64,000 bases of DNA from Bradyrhizobium sp. sBnM-33. GTDB lineage: Bacteria > Pseudomonadota > Alphaproteobacteria > Rhizobiales > Xanthobacteraceae. The DNA lies in the NCBI RefSeq assembly GCF_032917945.1, contig NZ_CP136624.1, forward strand, positions 1,860,001 to 1,924,000, read 5' to 3'. The position numbers were made by a program, and so were the translations under genes. Of this stretch, positions 1-26,264 are shown piece after piece. The first letter of the stretch is position 1, and every line of letters starts with the position of its first letter. The notes beneath the pieces were generated by a model. That model did not search any database. It was not told where the DNA came from and worked only from the letters and a program-made list of their open reading frames with translations.

Positions 1-1
1 C

Positions 2-15691
<15,690 letters not shown>

Positions 15692-15897
15692 ATCACAGGC
15701 GCTCGGCCACCCGAATATGCGGTGTCGCAGGTGATCGGGTGTAAGCGCTAAGCCGATCTTACAATTACATAGGGTAATCGCGGGGGTGGGGACACCGGCG
15801 CGGTTGTGATGCGTTGGATTAAGGTGGTTGCCCCCCGATAGGATGAAATACGGGCTCTCGACTCGACGCCGGGCCCAGCATCAAACGGGAGACAACC

Positions 15898-16745
15898 ATG
15901 AAGCAGTTTATCGGCCTCGACGCGTCATTGAAAGATACAATCGTCTCGGTACGCAAAGGAGGCAAGCGGATCTGGCGCGGAAAATGCCCATCCGATCCCA
16001 AGCTGATAGCCGATGTCATCCGCAAGCGTGCATCGAACGCGGAACGCGTCGTGTTCGAGACGGGCCCCTTGTCAGTCTGGTTTTACCACGCACTGACACA
16101 GGAAGGATTGCCAGCGATTTGCATAGATGCGCGGCACGCCAAGGTGGCGCTAGATATGGCGCCAAACAAGACCGACGCAAATGACGCGGATGGGCTCTCG
16201 CATCTTGCCGAGGTCGGCTCTTACCGCGAGGTGCGGGTGAAGAGCTTTGACAGCATGCTGGTTCGCACGCTGGTCGCAGCGCGCAACCAACTGCTCAGGA
16301 TGACAACCCAGCTGTCCAAACAGATCCGGGCCTGATGAAGACGTTCGATCTAGTCGTTCCCAAGGGGGCAGGACGCGTGTTTGAGGGCCATGTGTGCAGC
16401 CTGCTGGCGAACAATGCCGGCCTCAAGCAGATTATCAAGCCGTTGCTCGATGCCTGGAGGGGCATGCGCGCCCGCGCCGCTGAATTGAGCAAGCAACTTG
16501 TTGCTTCAGCCCGCGCGAGTGAGTAATGCCAGTTGGTTGCGTCGATCCCTGGCATCGGCGCGGTAACGACTTCCTCCTTCGTTGCAGCGATCGAGGATCC
16601 GGGAAACTTTAGAAAATCGCGCTCGGTGGGCGCCTGGATCGGTCTGACGACCAGACGCTACCAGTCGGGTGAAGTCGATTATGACGGTCATATCGGCGCG
16701 GCGACAATCATCTGCGCGGACTGTTGTATGAAGCAGCGACCGTGA
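15898..16745 (+). pseudogene. IS110-family transposase, broken
   Basis: The N-terminal half (15898-16335, FIGLDASLKD... and NKTDANDADGL) is the DEDD catalytic domain of IS110 transposases. The C-terminal half (VASIPGIGAVTTSSF, 16533 onwards) is the transposase_20 domain. The frame shifts at about 16335, a TAA interrupts at 16524-16526, and the gene is cut at about 16745 where the next element's sequence starts. It is inactive. It lies 206 bp after the NRPS stop; the gap at 15692-15897 holds nothing recognisable apart from the element's 5' flank. Confidence 0.85.
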
Positions 16746-16749
16746 ATCG

Positions 16750-17040
16750 GCGAATCTTTGGCCTGCGCTTCTCGGTTCGCTGAGCCTGCGGCGTAGCCGG
16801 TGCATCCGCGAGAATTGCGCGGCGTGCCAGTCCGGCGAACAGCATCAAAGTTATGTTCTGTACGGCCGGGCGAATGGGCATCGTGTTGCCGTCTATGTGC
16901 CGGAAGAGCTTGTGCCGGAGGTTCAGCGCAGTCTGGACAACGGGCGGGCTCTGCAGGATCTGCTGCACCAAGCGGCGCCGCGATATATCAAGGCGCTCAA
17001 GCGAGCACGCGCCAGAGCTGCGAAGCGCGACGAGGATTGA
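16750..17040 (+). pseudogene. DUF6788-type IS accessory protein, 5' truncated
   Basis: A frame ending in TGA at 17038-17040 encodes a small Cys-containing protein (CIRENCAACQSGEQHQSY, then VYVPEELVPEVQRSLDN) that resembles the short DUF6788 proteins encoded just before ISNCY-type transposases. It has no start codon: its 5' end is fused to the truncated IS110 gene. It stops three bases before the transposase start at 17044. A related protein precedes the second ISNCY relic at 60899-61249. Confidence 0.55.
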
Positions 17041-17043
17041 GCG

Positions 17044-18462
17044 GTGTCCCGGATAGCGGAGCGGCAGGTCAGTTTTGCTGATTGGGAGTTGGTGCGTCAG
17101 GGCCTGTGCCTTGAGCCGTTGCTGCAGGCGATTTCCGATTTTCTTGACGACCAGAAGGACATAATCGACCAGGTCCGCTGCGATCTGACGCGGGGTTTGA
17201 AGAAGGCCGAGACGGGTCGCAGCGGCCTGACGCCGCAACAGGTGCTGCGCTCGCTGGTTCTGATGCGCGTCAAGAACTGGAACTATCGCGAATTACGTGA
17301 GCGGATCGCCGACGGATGCACGCTGCGCCAGTTCACGGACTTCTATTGTCTGCCAGTGCCTCGACATGATGCGTTCCACCGCGGCTTCAATCGGCTCACG
17401 CCCGAGACGCTCAAGGCGATCAATGATCTGGTGGTGCGGGCGGCGGTCGAGCTCGGACTGGAAGACGGCCAAAAGCTGCGTGTCGATACCACGGTGGTGC
17501 AGACCGACATTCATCATCCGACCGACAACACGCTGTTGTGGGATGTCGTTCGCGTGGTCACGCGCCTGATCGGTCGCCTCGCCACAGCGCTGGAGCGGCG
17601 GCGGATCAAGGGGTTCCGAGATCGGACGCGATCGGCGCGGCGGCGGATGCAAGAGATCCAACAAATGACCACAAGGCAGCGCCAGGATCAGCAGACCGCG
17701 ATATATCGCGAACTCATTGGCATTGCCGAGGAAGTCATCGAAAGCGCACGAAAGGCGCTCCGGCAAACCCGTAAAGCGCGCGGCAAAGATATGATCACCG
17801 ATCTGGCCATCGCGGAGACGCGCAAAGAGATAGAGCACTTTTGTGGTCTTGCAGACCGTGTGACAGATCAGTCGCGCCGCCGTGTGCTTAACGGCGAGCA
17901 AGTTCCAACGGCCGAGCTCTATTCGATTTTTGAGCCCCACACGGACCTCATCAAGCGCGGCAAGGTGCGGTCGCCGATCGAGTTTGGCCACAAGGTCCTC
18001 TTCGCCGAAAGCGCGCGCGGCTTGATCACGCAGTATGACGTGCTAGACGGAAATCCCATCGACGAACAGCATGTGGTTATCTCGCTGGTACGCCACAGGC
18101 AGACCTTCGGCGACGTCCCCAAATTGTACGGATCGGATCGCGGCTTCTTCAGCGAGAAGAACGTGATGTCGTGCAAGCAGGAAGGCGTCAAGGTGATGTG
18201 CATCCCACAGCAGGGCGGCACCAAGGCGCCCGAACGCGAAGCCTATGAGAAGAGCCGGGAGTTCAAGGACGGCCAGCGCTTTCGCGCCGGCATCGAGGGG
18301 CGCATCTCAGTATTATTCCGCGGTCGCGGCATGAAGCGTTGTCTCGCCGAAGGTCGCGAGCGCTTCGAGCTATGGGTTGCAGCCGCCGTGCTCGCCAACA
18401 ACCTCATGAAGATCGCAGCCCTGTTGGCGGACCGATCATCGCGCAGACGAAAAGCCGCCTGA
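17044..18462 (+). CDS. ISNCY-family transposase
   Basis: A 472-residue intact frame with the features of ISNCY transposases: an N-terminal region like the transposase InsH/IS5 N domain (SLVLMRVKNWNYRELRERIADG), a conserved VDTTVVQTDIHHPTDNTLL block with the first catalytic Asp, a basic central helical region, a GSDRGFFSEKN block with the second Asp, and a C-terminal RISVLFRGRGMKRC. GTG at 17044 is the likely start, directly after the DUF6788-like frame. The 5' part of the element is damaged, so mobility is doubtful although the transposase itself looks complete. Confidence 0.8.
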   Translation: MSRIAERQVSFADWELVRQGLCLEPLLQAISDFLDDQKDIIDQVRCDLTRGLKKAETGRSGLTPQQVLRSLVLMRVKNWNYRELRERIADGCTLRQFTDFYCLPVPRHDAFHRGFNRLTPETLKAINDLVVRAAVELGLEDGQKLRVDTTVVQTDIHHPTDNTLLWDVVRVVTRLIGRLATALERRRIKGFRDRTRSARRRMQEIQQMTTRQRQDQQTAIYRELIGIAEEVIESARKALRQTRKARGKDMITDLAIAETRKEIEHFCGLADRVTDQSRRRVLNGEQVPTAELYSIFEPHTDLIKRGKVRSPIEFGHKVLFAESARGLITQYDVLDGNPIDEQHVVISLVRHRQTFGDVPKLYGSDRGFFSEKNVMSCKQEGVKVMCIPQQGGTKAPEREAYEKSREFKDGQRFRAGIEGRISVLFRGRGMKRCLAEGRERFELWVAAAVLANNLMKIAALLADRSSRRRKAA

Positions 18463-18928
18463 CAATATCTCTTCAAGTCCCTCGCTTGCGGCGGAAATCT
18501 TATCCGCTGCACTTCAGTGCAACCACTGCACCGTCTACCGGACGCCTCATGAAATCGCGACGAAACTCGCGTCAAAACACATGGCGAATGCTAGCATCTA
18601 CTGCTAATTCGCCCCGGTTTTATTGAGGAAATGGCGCCCTCAACACAAATGCAGGTGTTTCGCGACAGAAACTAGCTAGTGCAACGGAGGACTGGCCGGA
18701 CGGCTTCATCGGAGACCTCAAAGCACTCACGATGGAGGCCGGCCGCAAGCAAGGTGACGAATAGCGAACGAAGAATGTCAATAAAAGAACCCGATCGCCA
18801 AGGATTGCTGACGTGTTGAGCCGTGAGGCCGAGGTCCTCATCGACCTTGTGGTATGGCAAAGCGCGCGGTCCGCGGGCCGCGCTCACAAATCAGATCCGA
18901 ACTTTGAGCAGACTGCGTGCTCATCGTC
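18463..18928. other. Gene-free stretch after the ISNCY transposase
   Basis: Short frames occur on both strands, but none resembles a known protein or has a credible start. It probably contains the end of the IS element and the 3' flank of the receiver gene. Confidence 0.5.
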
Positions 18929-19318
18929 TCATGCGCTGGCTCCGCCGCGATACTTATCCAGTGCGGTATCGAGGCACCTGATCAAGTGCCGTCCAGCGAA
19001 GGGCTTGGCCAGGAAGCAAATCGCTCCGGCGCTCAGCGCACGGGCGCGAACGCGATCATCGGGAAAGGCAGTGATGAAAATGAACGGTGCACTGTAACCC
19101 TGGGCCCGCATATGTGTCAGCAGGTCCAAGCCGCTCATAATCGACATCTGCACATCCGCAATCACACACGATGTTCCGTTCAGATGGGGCGAGCGCAAGA
19201 ACTCCTCGGCCGACACAAATGTATGGACGATATAGCCGCGGGATTTCAAAAGATTATTTATCGCAGCACGGACCGACCCGTCGTCATCGACGATGGAAAT
19301 GAGCGGAGGCGTGGACAA
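18929..19318 (-). CDS. Single-domain response regulator (receiver only)
   Basis: The 129-residue protein is one CheY-like receiver domain: acidic pocket DDD at 11-13, phospho-acceptor Asp55 in IADVQM, Thr/Ala switch in FITAF, and Lys105 in LAKPF. The sequence is FixJ/NodW-like, but there is no output domain. It lies 116 bp downstream of the NodW-like gene on the same strand, so it could be co-transcribed and act as a phosphate sink or as an output to protein partners of the same kinase. The stop is natural; no HTH remnant is seen after it. Confidence 0.75.
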   Translation of the reverse strand: MSTPPLISIVDDDGSVRAAINNLLKSRGYIVHTFVSAEEFLRSPHLNGTSCVIADVQMSIMSGLDLLTHMRAQGYSAPFIFITAFPDDRVRARALSAGAICFLAKPFAGRHLIRCLDTALDKYRGGASA

Positions 19319-19434
19319 GACGATCCCCTCCTAACGCGGGAAAGGCGCTTGCCGAAGCATAGCCGCCTGGACAAAGGGTAGGCTTGTGGACCAAGGTGGG
19401 CTTGCGGGATGAAAATGTAAACTCATACTTAGGC

Positions 19435-20109
19435 TCATTCGGGGTGGTTGGCACAAATTCCGAGGGTCTCAGCCATTCTGACTAAATCGGCCAGCGACCG
19501 TGCGCCCATTTTCTTCATCACCCGTCCGCGATAGATCCTGACGGTCATTTCGGCGAGCTCGAGCTCTGCGGCTACTTGTTTGTTCATCAGGCCGGCAGCG
19601 ACCAGTTTCATCACTGCCTGTTCCCGTGGGCTTAAGGTCTCGAACAAGGACTGCAAGTTCGCAACCGTCTTCTCAACTTCCCGCCTCTTGCGATCCCGTT
19701 CGGTCGCAGCGACGACAGCGTCAAGCAGCTCCTGATCGCGAAACGGCTTGGTAAGAAAATCGACCGCTCCACCCTTCATGGCCTTGACGCTCATTGGAAT
19801 GTCGCCATGGCCAGTAATGAAAATAATCGGAATGTGAAGGTTCAACTTGGCTAGCTCAGTCTGCAGCTCGAGGCCGCTCAATCCAGGAAGCCTGACGTCA
19901 AGGACGAGGCAGCTGGCAACCTCCGGAAGGTTGCCTTGCAGCATTTCCTGCGCCGATCCGAACGCAGCAACGTCCAGGTTCACCGATCGAAAAAGATTCG
20001 CGAGCGAACGACGCATTGAGACGTCGTCGTCGATCACGAACACGATCGCCCTTCCGCTCGGCTCCTCGGTCTTCACGCCTTGGTGCGGCGAGTCGGAGCG
20101 CCCGGTCAC
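19435..20109 (-). CDS. nodW: FixJ/NodW-family response regulator
   Basis: The 224 residues comprise an N-terminal receiver (acidic residues around 27-29, Asp71 in LVLDVRLPG, Lys121 in LTKPF) and a LuxR-type helix-turn-helix at about 159-215 ([20 protein letters not shown]). Length and N terminus (MTGRSDSP) resemble Bradyrhizobium NodW, which with NodV takes part in the isoflavone response that turns on nod genes. The ATG overlaps the stop of the upstream kinase by four bases, typical of a translationally coupled pair. The symbol is given by similarity from memory; a generic FixJ-type regulator is the alternative. Confidence 0.7.
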   Translation of the reverse strand: MTGRSDSPHQGVKTEEPSGRAIVFVIDDDVSMRRSLANLFRSVNLDVAAFGSAQEMLQGNLPEVASCLVLDVRLPGLSGLELQTELAKLNLHIPIIFITGHGDIPMSVKAMKGGAVDFLTKPFRDQELLDAVVAATERDRKRREVEKTVANLQSLFETLSPREQAVMKLVAAGLMNKQVAAELELAEMTVRIYRGRVMKKMGARSLADLVRMAETLGICANHPE

Positions 20110-22765
20110 GACACAACCTCTTTATGCAACGGAAGGGCGAATTGAAAAGTCGCGCCCGGCTCTTGCTTGCGGGCGATCGACAGGCTCCCTCCGTGAGCCT
20201 CCACGATCGAACGGCAGATCGAAAGCCCCATTCCAAGGCCGCTTGATTTAGTGGTAAAAAAGGGATTGAATACGCGATCCGCGTCGTCCTCGGTGATCCC
20301 GACACCACAATCAGTCACGGCAAGGTGCACGCGTCCCATATCGTCCTGGGATGACCGAATCACCAGTTCGCGCGGCCGGTCCCTGACCGTCTGCATGGCC
20401 TCAATCCCGTTCATCACCAGATTTGTGATCACCTGTTGCAGTTGAACCCGGTCACCCAGGATCACGGGGAGGGCCGGCGTCAACTCGGTCCGGAACGACA
20501 CCTGATGGCTGACCAGCTCGCGTGTCACCAGCGCGATTACCTCCTTGACGATGTCATTGATATCGACCGGCACCATCTCGATCTCGCCTTTCTTCGCAAG
20601 CGCGCGGATGCGGCGGATCACCTCGCTCGCCCGAATCCCGTCCTCGATGATCCACTCCACTGAGCAGCGCGCCTCCGAAAGATCAGGAGTCTCGCGACCA
20701 AGCCAACCCAGACAAGCCTCGCCATTGGTGATAATGGCGGCGAGCGGCTGGCTTATCTCGTGGGCGATGGAGGTTGTCAGCTCGCCCAGCGTCGTCACGC
20801 GCGTCACGTGCGCGAGCTCTGCCTGTGCCTTCCGCAGTTCTCGTTCGGCCTGATCTGCGCGGATGGTTGCGGTGATGTCGGTGCTGACGCCGCGATAGCC
20901 GAGGAAATTGCCGGCAGCATCAAAAAATGGCTTGCCGCTGGTCCGGACGTAAATTGGAGATCCCATCTGGGTGACGGTGCGATAGATGAAATCGCGAAAT
21001 GGAAGACGTGCATCGAGTGTCGCCCGATGCTGCCGCCACTTCTCGGGTTCTGCTTCGACATCGCGCGCAATTTCCCAGCTAAGCAGGCCGACGACCTCTG
21101 TGGCCAGAATGCCTGCTGCGCTGGTGTGCTCCGACAAGCGGGTGACCCGGTGGTCCGGTCCGGTCTCCCAGAGCCAGTCGGAGGCCGTTTCGGCGTAGTC
21201 GCGAAACCGCTGCTCGCTTTCGCGCAACGCAGCAAGAGCTCTTTCCAGTCGTTCCCTGGCCGCATGTTGCTCGGTAACATCCATATGCGTTCCGATGAGT
21301 TCGCTGACGTTGCCATCGCTGCCGACCACGGCGTGCGCAACGGAATGTATGCGCCTAATCGCGCCATCTGGAAGAAGGATTCGGAAATCATATTCGAAGT
21401 GCCCTCCCTTGTCTTTGATGGCCTGGCGTGGCACTTCCTGAAGCCGCGGCAAGTCGTCTGGATGGATGCGCGACCGGATGGTCTCTATCGATACAGCCTG
21501 TTCCGGATCGAAGCCAAACAGATGATCGACTTCGGCGGAGCGATACACAAATTCGAGACGGTCGACGTCCCAGGACCAACTGCCCGTGTGGCTGAGATGC
21601 TGGGCTTCGGCCAGATAGGCCTCGCTACGACGCAACTGCTGTTCCGCCTGCTTTGCAGCCGTAATATCCGTCACTGCGCCGACAAACTCGATATCACCAG
21701 AGGCGGTTCTAATGGCTCGTGCCAGCGCGTGGAGGTGCTTCACCGAGCCGTCCGGCATCAGCAGTCGGTATTCGTGCTCGAAATCCTCTTCGTTTTGGAG
21801 CGCTCGTTCGATGGTCTCTCGCACGGCAGCCCGATCTTCTGGATGGGTTCGATCAACGACGAGTTGCGGGATCCGTTTCGTCGACGGATCGTATTGGAAA
21901 ATACGAAAGGTCTCCTTTGACCAGTGGACCTCGCCGGTGGCGACGTTCCAGCCGAAGCTGCCGGTGCGGCTCAATTCCTGCGCCTGGGCCAGATGGGCTT
22001 CGCTCCGCCGCAGGGCAGTTTCCGTCCGCTTTCGCTCGGTGATATCTTCGCAAGCGATAAGGACGACGAGCTTGTCTTCTGCCCACTGCATGGCTTTGGC
22101 GTTTTCGCGCACCCACAGCACCGAGCCATCCTTCCTGATCTTCTGGATCTCCCAAGTGTGCGATTGGCCGACCGTTTCAATGCACAGCCCGACGCGCTCG
22201 CAAACAAACGGACGATCTTCTTCCAGAAATACCTTCAGCACGGAATGCCCGACAAGCTCCGAGGGCGCATAGCCGAGCTGTGTTGCGCCAAACGTGTTGA
22301 CGTTCAGGATCATTCCGGTGGCATTGACTGTGAATTGCATGACCGGGTTATGCTCGAAGATTTCGCGCCACTGTTTCTCGCGGTCGCGCAACTCAGCCTC
22401 GCTGCGCCGGAGCCCGGCCGCGGCCTCAAGCGCAACCTCCCTTTCTCGGCGGACTTTTCCGATCAGGTGCGTTCCAACAATTGAGGCAACAAGAAAGGCC
22501 ACAACCACAGGAAGATCCTGCGGATCGTTCAGATTGAAAGTGGGCGGCGCAAAGAAGTAGGCCAAAGCAGCGACCGGCAAGATGAAAAGCATGGCAGAGG
22601 CTATGAGGCTGCCCATCAGAGAAAACACCAATATCATTTCCAAATAGCCGAACGCCGTCGCGGCGAATGGGCGTGAAGGTACAACGAAGTTAGCGTCATC
22701 AACGCCAGCGCGAAAAACTGCGTGGCTGAGCGTCCGAACCTGAACTTAGTAAGCTGGTTACTCAT
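20106..22765 (-). pseudogene. nodV: NodV-like multi-PAS sensor histidine kinase with an N-terminal frameshift
   Basis: A frame of 845 residues (22643-20106) holds two membrane segments near the start, several PAS/PAC repeats, a HisKA domain with the phospho-acceptor His at codon 628 (AHEISQPL) and an HATPase domain ([27 protein letters not shown]). It opens with TTG and no good start. A second frame from ATG 22765 encodes a sensible N terminus ([18 protein letters not shown]...) that joins it if one base is restored near 22665. The gene is therefore probably full length less one nucleotide. If TTG 22643 is used, a kinase with a shortened membrane anchor could still be made. It is coupled to the NodW-like gene. 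Confidence 0.7.
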
Positions 22766-22979
22766 GATCCTAAACTATCGAAAGGAGCTGGAGAACTATA
22801 CGAATGTTTTAACCCGGCCCTGGCGCTGATTTTCAGCAGCTAGCGCTAGCATTATCATGCCTCGGCGCAATTCAGCCATTATCTCAATGGCTTACGCGGA
22901 AGAGCGACTTCCGTGCTCCCCGGCTTTGATGACGCCGAAAGAAGCTTCGCCAAAAATTGGCCGATTGAGGCGGCCATCA

Positions 22980-23410
22980 AGACCTTCTTAGAACCCACAC
23001 GGCAGTGCGCGTAGAACCGGTAGAGCGCAACAAGCGAGGCCGGCACTTCGAAACCGAGTATCAATCACGGGAAGCCTTTGGCGACATGCCTATGTTGGCC
23101 AGTCTCCTAAATCTAGGCCTCGAGTTGGGCGTCGGCCAGGCGCTGTGGACCGCACCGGGCGAGATCTTGGAGGGGGACCGCGCGGCTTTCGTGTCGACCC
23201 GCGCGTGGGTCTTGGTGGTGAGGCCTCCTCGGCTTCGGCCCACACAACGATCTCCACTCTTTTTTTGGCCCGGAGGCGTGCTGATGGATGCTTACAATCG
23301 AACTGCCATCGTGAGCCTTGACGACAGCATTCATCAGACCGATCCCAGATAGCCGCCTTGCGCCACCGGTTGAACCGATTGTCGTGTACGACCCGTATCG
23401 TTCCGGCAGG
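22980..23410 (-). pseudogene. IS5-family transposase remnant
   Basis: In broken frames on the minus strand one can read pieces typical of IS5 transposases: RWRKAAIWDR, then MNAVVKAHDG and GRSRGGLTTKTHARVD, followed by PRFRRLANIGMSPKASRD. At least two frameshifts separate them. The catalytic C-terminal part is missing, and no inverted repeats were identified. Confidence 0.55.
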
Positions 23411-23893
23411 TGAAGGCCGGTGCCGCAGTCGAGTAGAGTTCGTTCAAGATAGCCACACCAACGCGACCACGCATAGTGAGCTGCTTCTGTATTGTTAGAT
23501 CTTATCGATTGCGCTCCGACCTGTTTGGCCCGGAGCCGACCAGCATTTAGTGTCTTAAGGCGGTTTGGAGTGGCGCTTTGCAGCAGCGGTTATCATCTAC
23601 GGTGTCGCCCAAGCCGCTCGGTAATATCGTCCCACTCGCCACAAGCCGAGCTGGCATCGAAGATGAAGTTGCCACCGGCAGCTTGGGGTCCAAGGATTGA
23701 GGATGTGATGCGTCAGAGCGCGCCCAAATCAACTACCAACTTCAGCAGTGGATGGAACTGACGCAGACATGGCAATCAGCATTAAATGAACGCCGCGCGG
23801 CGGCCAGATCAAGGAACTACGGATGAAATATGTGAAAGCTTTGATGCGGTGCCATGTCGGGAGTGCGCGTCAATGCCAGGGATGGAGTGAAGC
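23411..23893. other. Degenerate intergenic sequence
   Basis: No gene is recognisable. A short minus-strand stretch near 23620 (EWDDITERL) may be an N-terminal scrap of the same IS5-type transposase. A purine-rich GGAGTGA just before 23894 serves as ribosome binding site for the next gene. Confidence 0.4.
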
Positions 23894-25985
23894 GTGATCA
23901 AAGCAAGCGCGACGACAAAGTCGCTGGCTGGAAAGCCCACGCCTTCCGCTCCAGATGATGATCCCTATCTGTGGTTGGAACTGATCGAAGGCGCGCGGGC
24001 GCTGAAATTTGTCGAGTGGCAGAATGGCAAGACGCTGCAGGTGTTTGGCGGCGCGGCATTGGAGCGGGATCGCGATGCGCTGACCTCGATTTATGACCGA
24101 CCCGACAATATCCCCTATGTCAGCCGGCGCGGCGGCTACCTCTACAATCTCTGGAAGGACGCCAACAATCCACGCGGCGTCTGGCGACGAACCTCTCTGG
24201 AAGAATTTCGCATGCCGAAGCCGTCATGGGAAGTTCTGCTCGACATCGATCAGCTCGCTATCAGCGAAGGCCAAGACTGGCTTCTGAAAGCGACGGCCTC
24301 ACTGGCCGGCGATCATAGACGGATGATTTTGAGCCTATCGCGCGGCGGCAGCGATGCCGTCACCTTGCGTGAGTTCGATACCGGCGCGAAGACATTTGTC
24401 AGCGATGGCTTCGTCCTGCAGGAAGCCAAGGGCGGGGTTGAGTGGCTCGATCGCGATACGCTGGTGCTGTCGAGCTCTCATGGGCAGGGCATGGCGACGA
24501 CCTCCGGCTATGCGCGTACGGTGAGGCTGTGGCGTCGCGGTACGCAGGCGGATCAAGCGCCGGTGATCTTTGAGATCGCAGCCGATCATGTCGGAGCCGG
24601 CTGCGATGTCGACCACACCGTTGCGCCGCCGCGGATGTGGTTCGTCGATGGGGTGGACGCCTTCAATTTTGCCCGCTGGCTCGGTGACGAATCCGGTGCC
24701 ACGACTAGAATCAATTTGCCAAGCAACGTCTGGATGCTCCCCCATCGCGATTGGCTTGCCATCAAGCCGCGCGAATCCTGGTCTGTGGCGGAGCGGACCT
24801 ATGCCGCGGATACGGTGCTCGTCACCTCGTTGGCGGCGTTCCTTGGAGGCAACCCTCAGTTCGAGGTTCTTTTCGAACCGGGCCCGCGCCGCGCGCTGCA
24901 GGGATTCTCTTGGAGTGCAGGCAAGCTTGTGCTCTCCGTTCTCAACGAGCTGCGGCCGTCCTTCGAGATCTGCACGCCATCCGATAAAGGGTGGACCCGC
25001 GCGCAACTGCGCGGGCTTCCCGACATCGGGGTCGTCGACCTCTGGCGCCTTGATTGGGATCCATCGGAAAGCAATGGCGACCTGCTCGCCGTGAGCCAGG
25101 ATCCGCTCACGCCAGCTTCGCTTATGCTGATCGAGAATAACGTCGGCAATCCGACCGTGCTCAAGCAGGCGCCGAAGACCTTTACCGCGGATGGGCTGGT
25201 GGTCACCCAACACGAGGCCATTTCGGTTGATGGCGAGCGCATCCCCTATGTACAGACCGGTCCGGCCGACGAGACGGGCGATGCGCCCGTCCATATGAGC
25301 GGCTACGGCGGCTTTGGGATCTCGGTGAGGCCGTACTATAATTCAGCGCTTGGCAAGCTTTGGCTCGAGCGCGGCGGCACCACGGTGCAGGCGAATTTAC
25401 GCGGCGGCGGCGAGTTCGGTACGCGCTGGCACGATGCCGGCCGACTCGGCGGTAAGAAATTGTCGCACGACGACTTCGCTGCCGTTGCCGCCGATCTCGT
25501 GCGTCGCGGCGTGACGGAGCCGAAGCGGATCGCAGCCCAGGGCGGATCGAACGGCGGCATCCTCATCACCAATATGCTGACGCGCTATCCGGAACGCTTC
25601 GGCGCGCTGTTCTGCACGATCCCGCTGATCGACATGCGCCGCTACACCAAGCTTCTGGCAGGAGCAAGCTGGATTGCAGAATATGGGGACCCTGACAAGC
25701 TCGATGACTGGGAGTGGCTCAAGACCTATTCCGCGTATCATGCCGCCAAGCGCGGCCAAAAATACCCGCCGATCCTGATCGCCACTACGCGGCGTGCGTG
25801 TTCATCCCGGACACGCGCGCAAGATGGCCGCGAAGCTCCAGGCGATGGGCTACGAGGCCTATTTCTACGAGCCGGCGGAGGGCGGCCATGGTTACAGCCG
25901 GGACAACAGGGAGCGCGCCGGCTTCGAGGTGCTGGGCTTTCGGTTCCTGAAGAGCAAGATCGGCTGGCTTGACGGCGAGGCTTAG
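23894..25985 (+). pseudogene. Prolyl oligopeptidase family (S9A) peptidase, frameshifted at the catalytic Asp
   Basis: A GTG start preceded by GGAGTGA opens a 692-codon frame. It has an N-terminal beta-propeller-type region and an alpha/beta-hydrolase domain with nucleophile Ser552 in GGSNGG. Near 25793 about five bases are missing compared with the usual TRRDDRVHPGHARKM block: the sequence reads TTRRACSSRTR and continues out of frame. The original ending (VHPGHARKM... EGGHGYS) is intact in the +1 frame to 25985. The deletion removes the catalytic Asp (first residues of DDRV) and puts the catalytic His out of frame, so the enzyme should be dead. These enzymes cleave short proline-containing peptides. 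Confidence 0.8.
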
Positions 25986-26264
25986 GCCGGCCCGACGTTT
26001 GTGATCCCACAGACTCCAGCGTGATTGTTGCATGACATTTCAGCGGTAGGAGATTGGAAAGAAGCTCGGTTTGACCAGCCCTTTCTGAGGCCTACGCCGT
26101 CCAGCGGCATCGGGGGCAGCCTTTCCATTTCTAGCGCTTCAACGTTCGCCTGGAGAATACGATTGCGCAGCCGCCAATTTCGAGGCCGCAACCTCAACAA
26201 CGATCATGGCGAGCTGGCTTGCCTGAGCTAGGCGCCCGTTCGCCCCACACAAAGGAGAAACGAG

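Noticed and set aside
20760..21920. 386-codon plus-strand frame opposite the NodV-like kinase
   Set aside because: The sense strand gives clear PAS and kinase domains; this is an antisense shadow.
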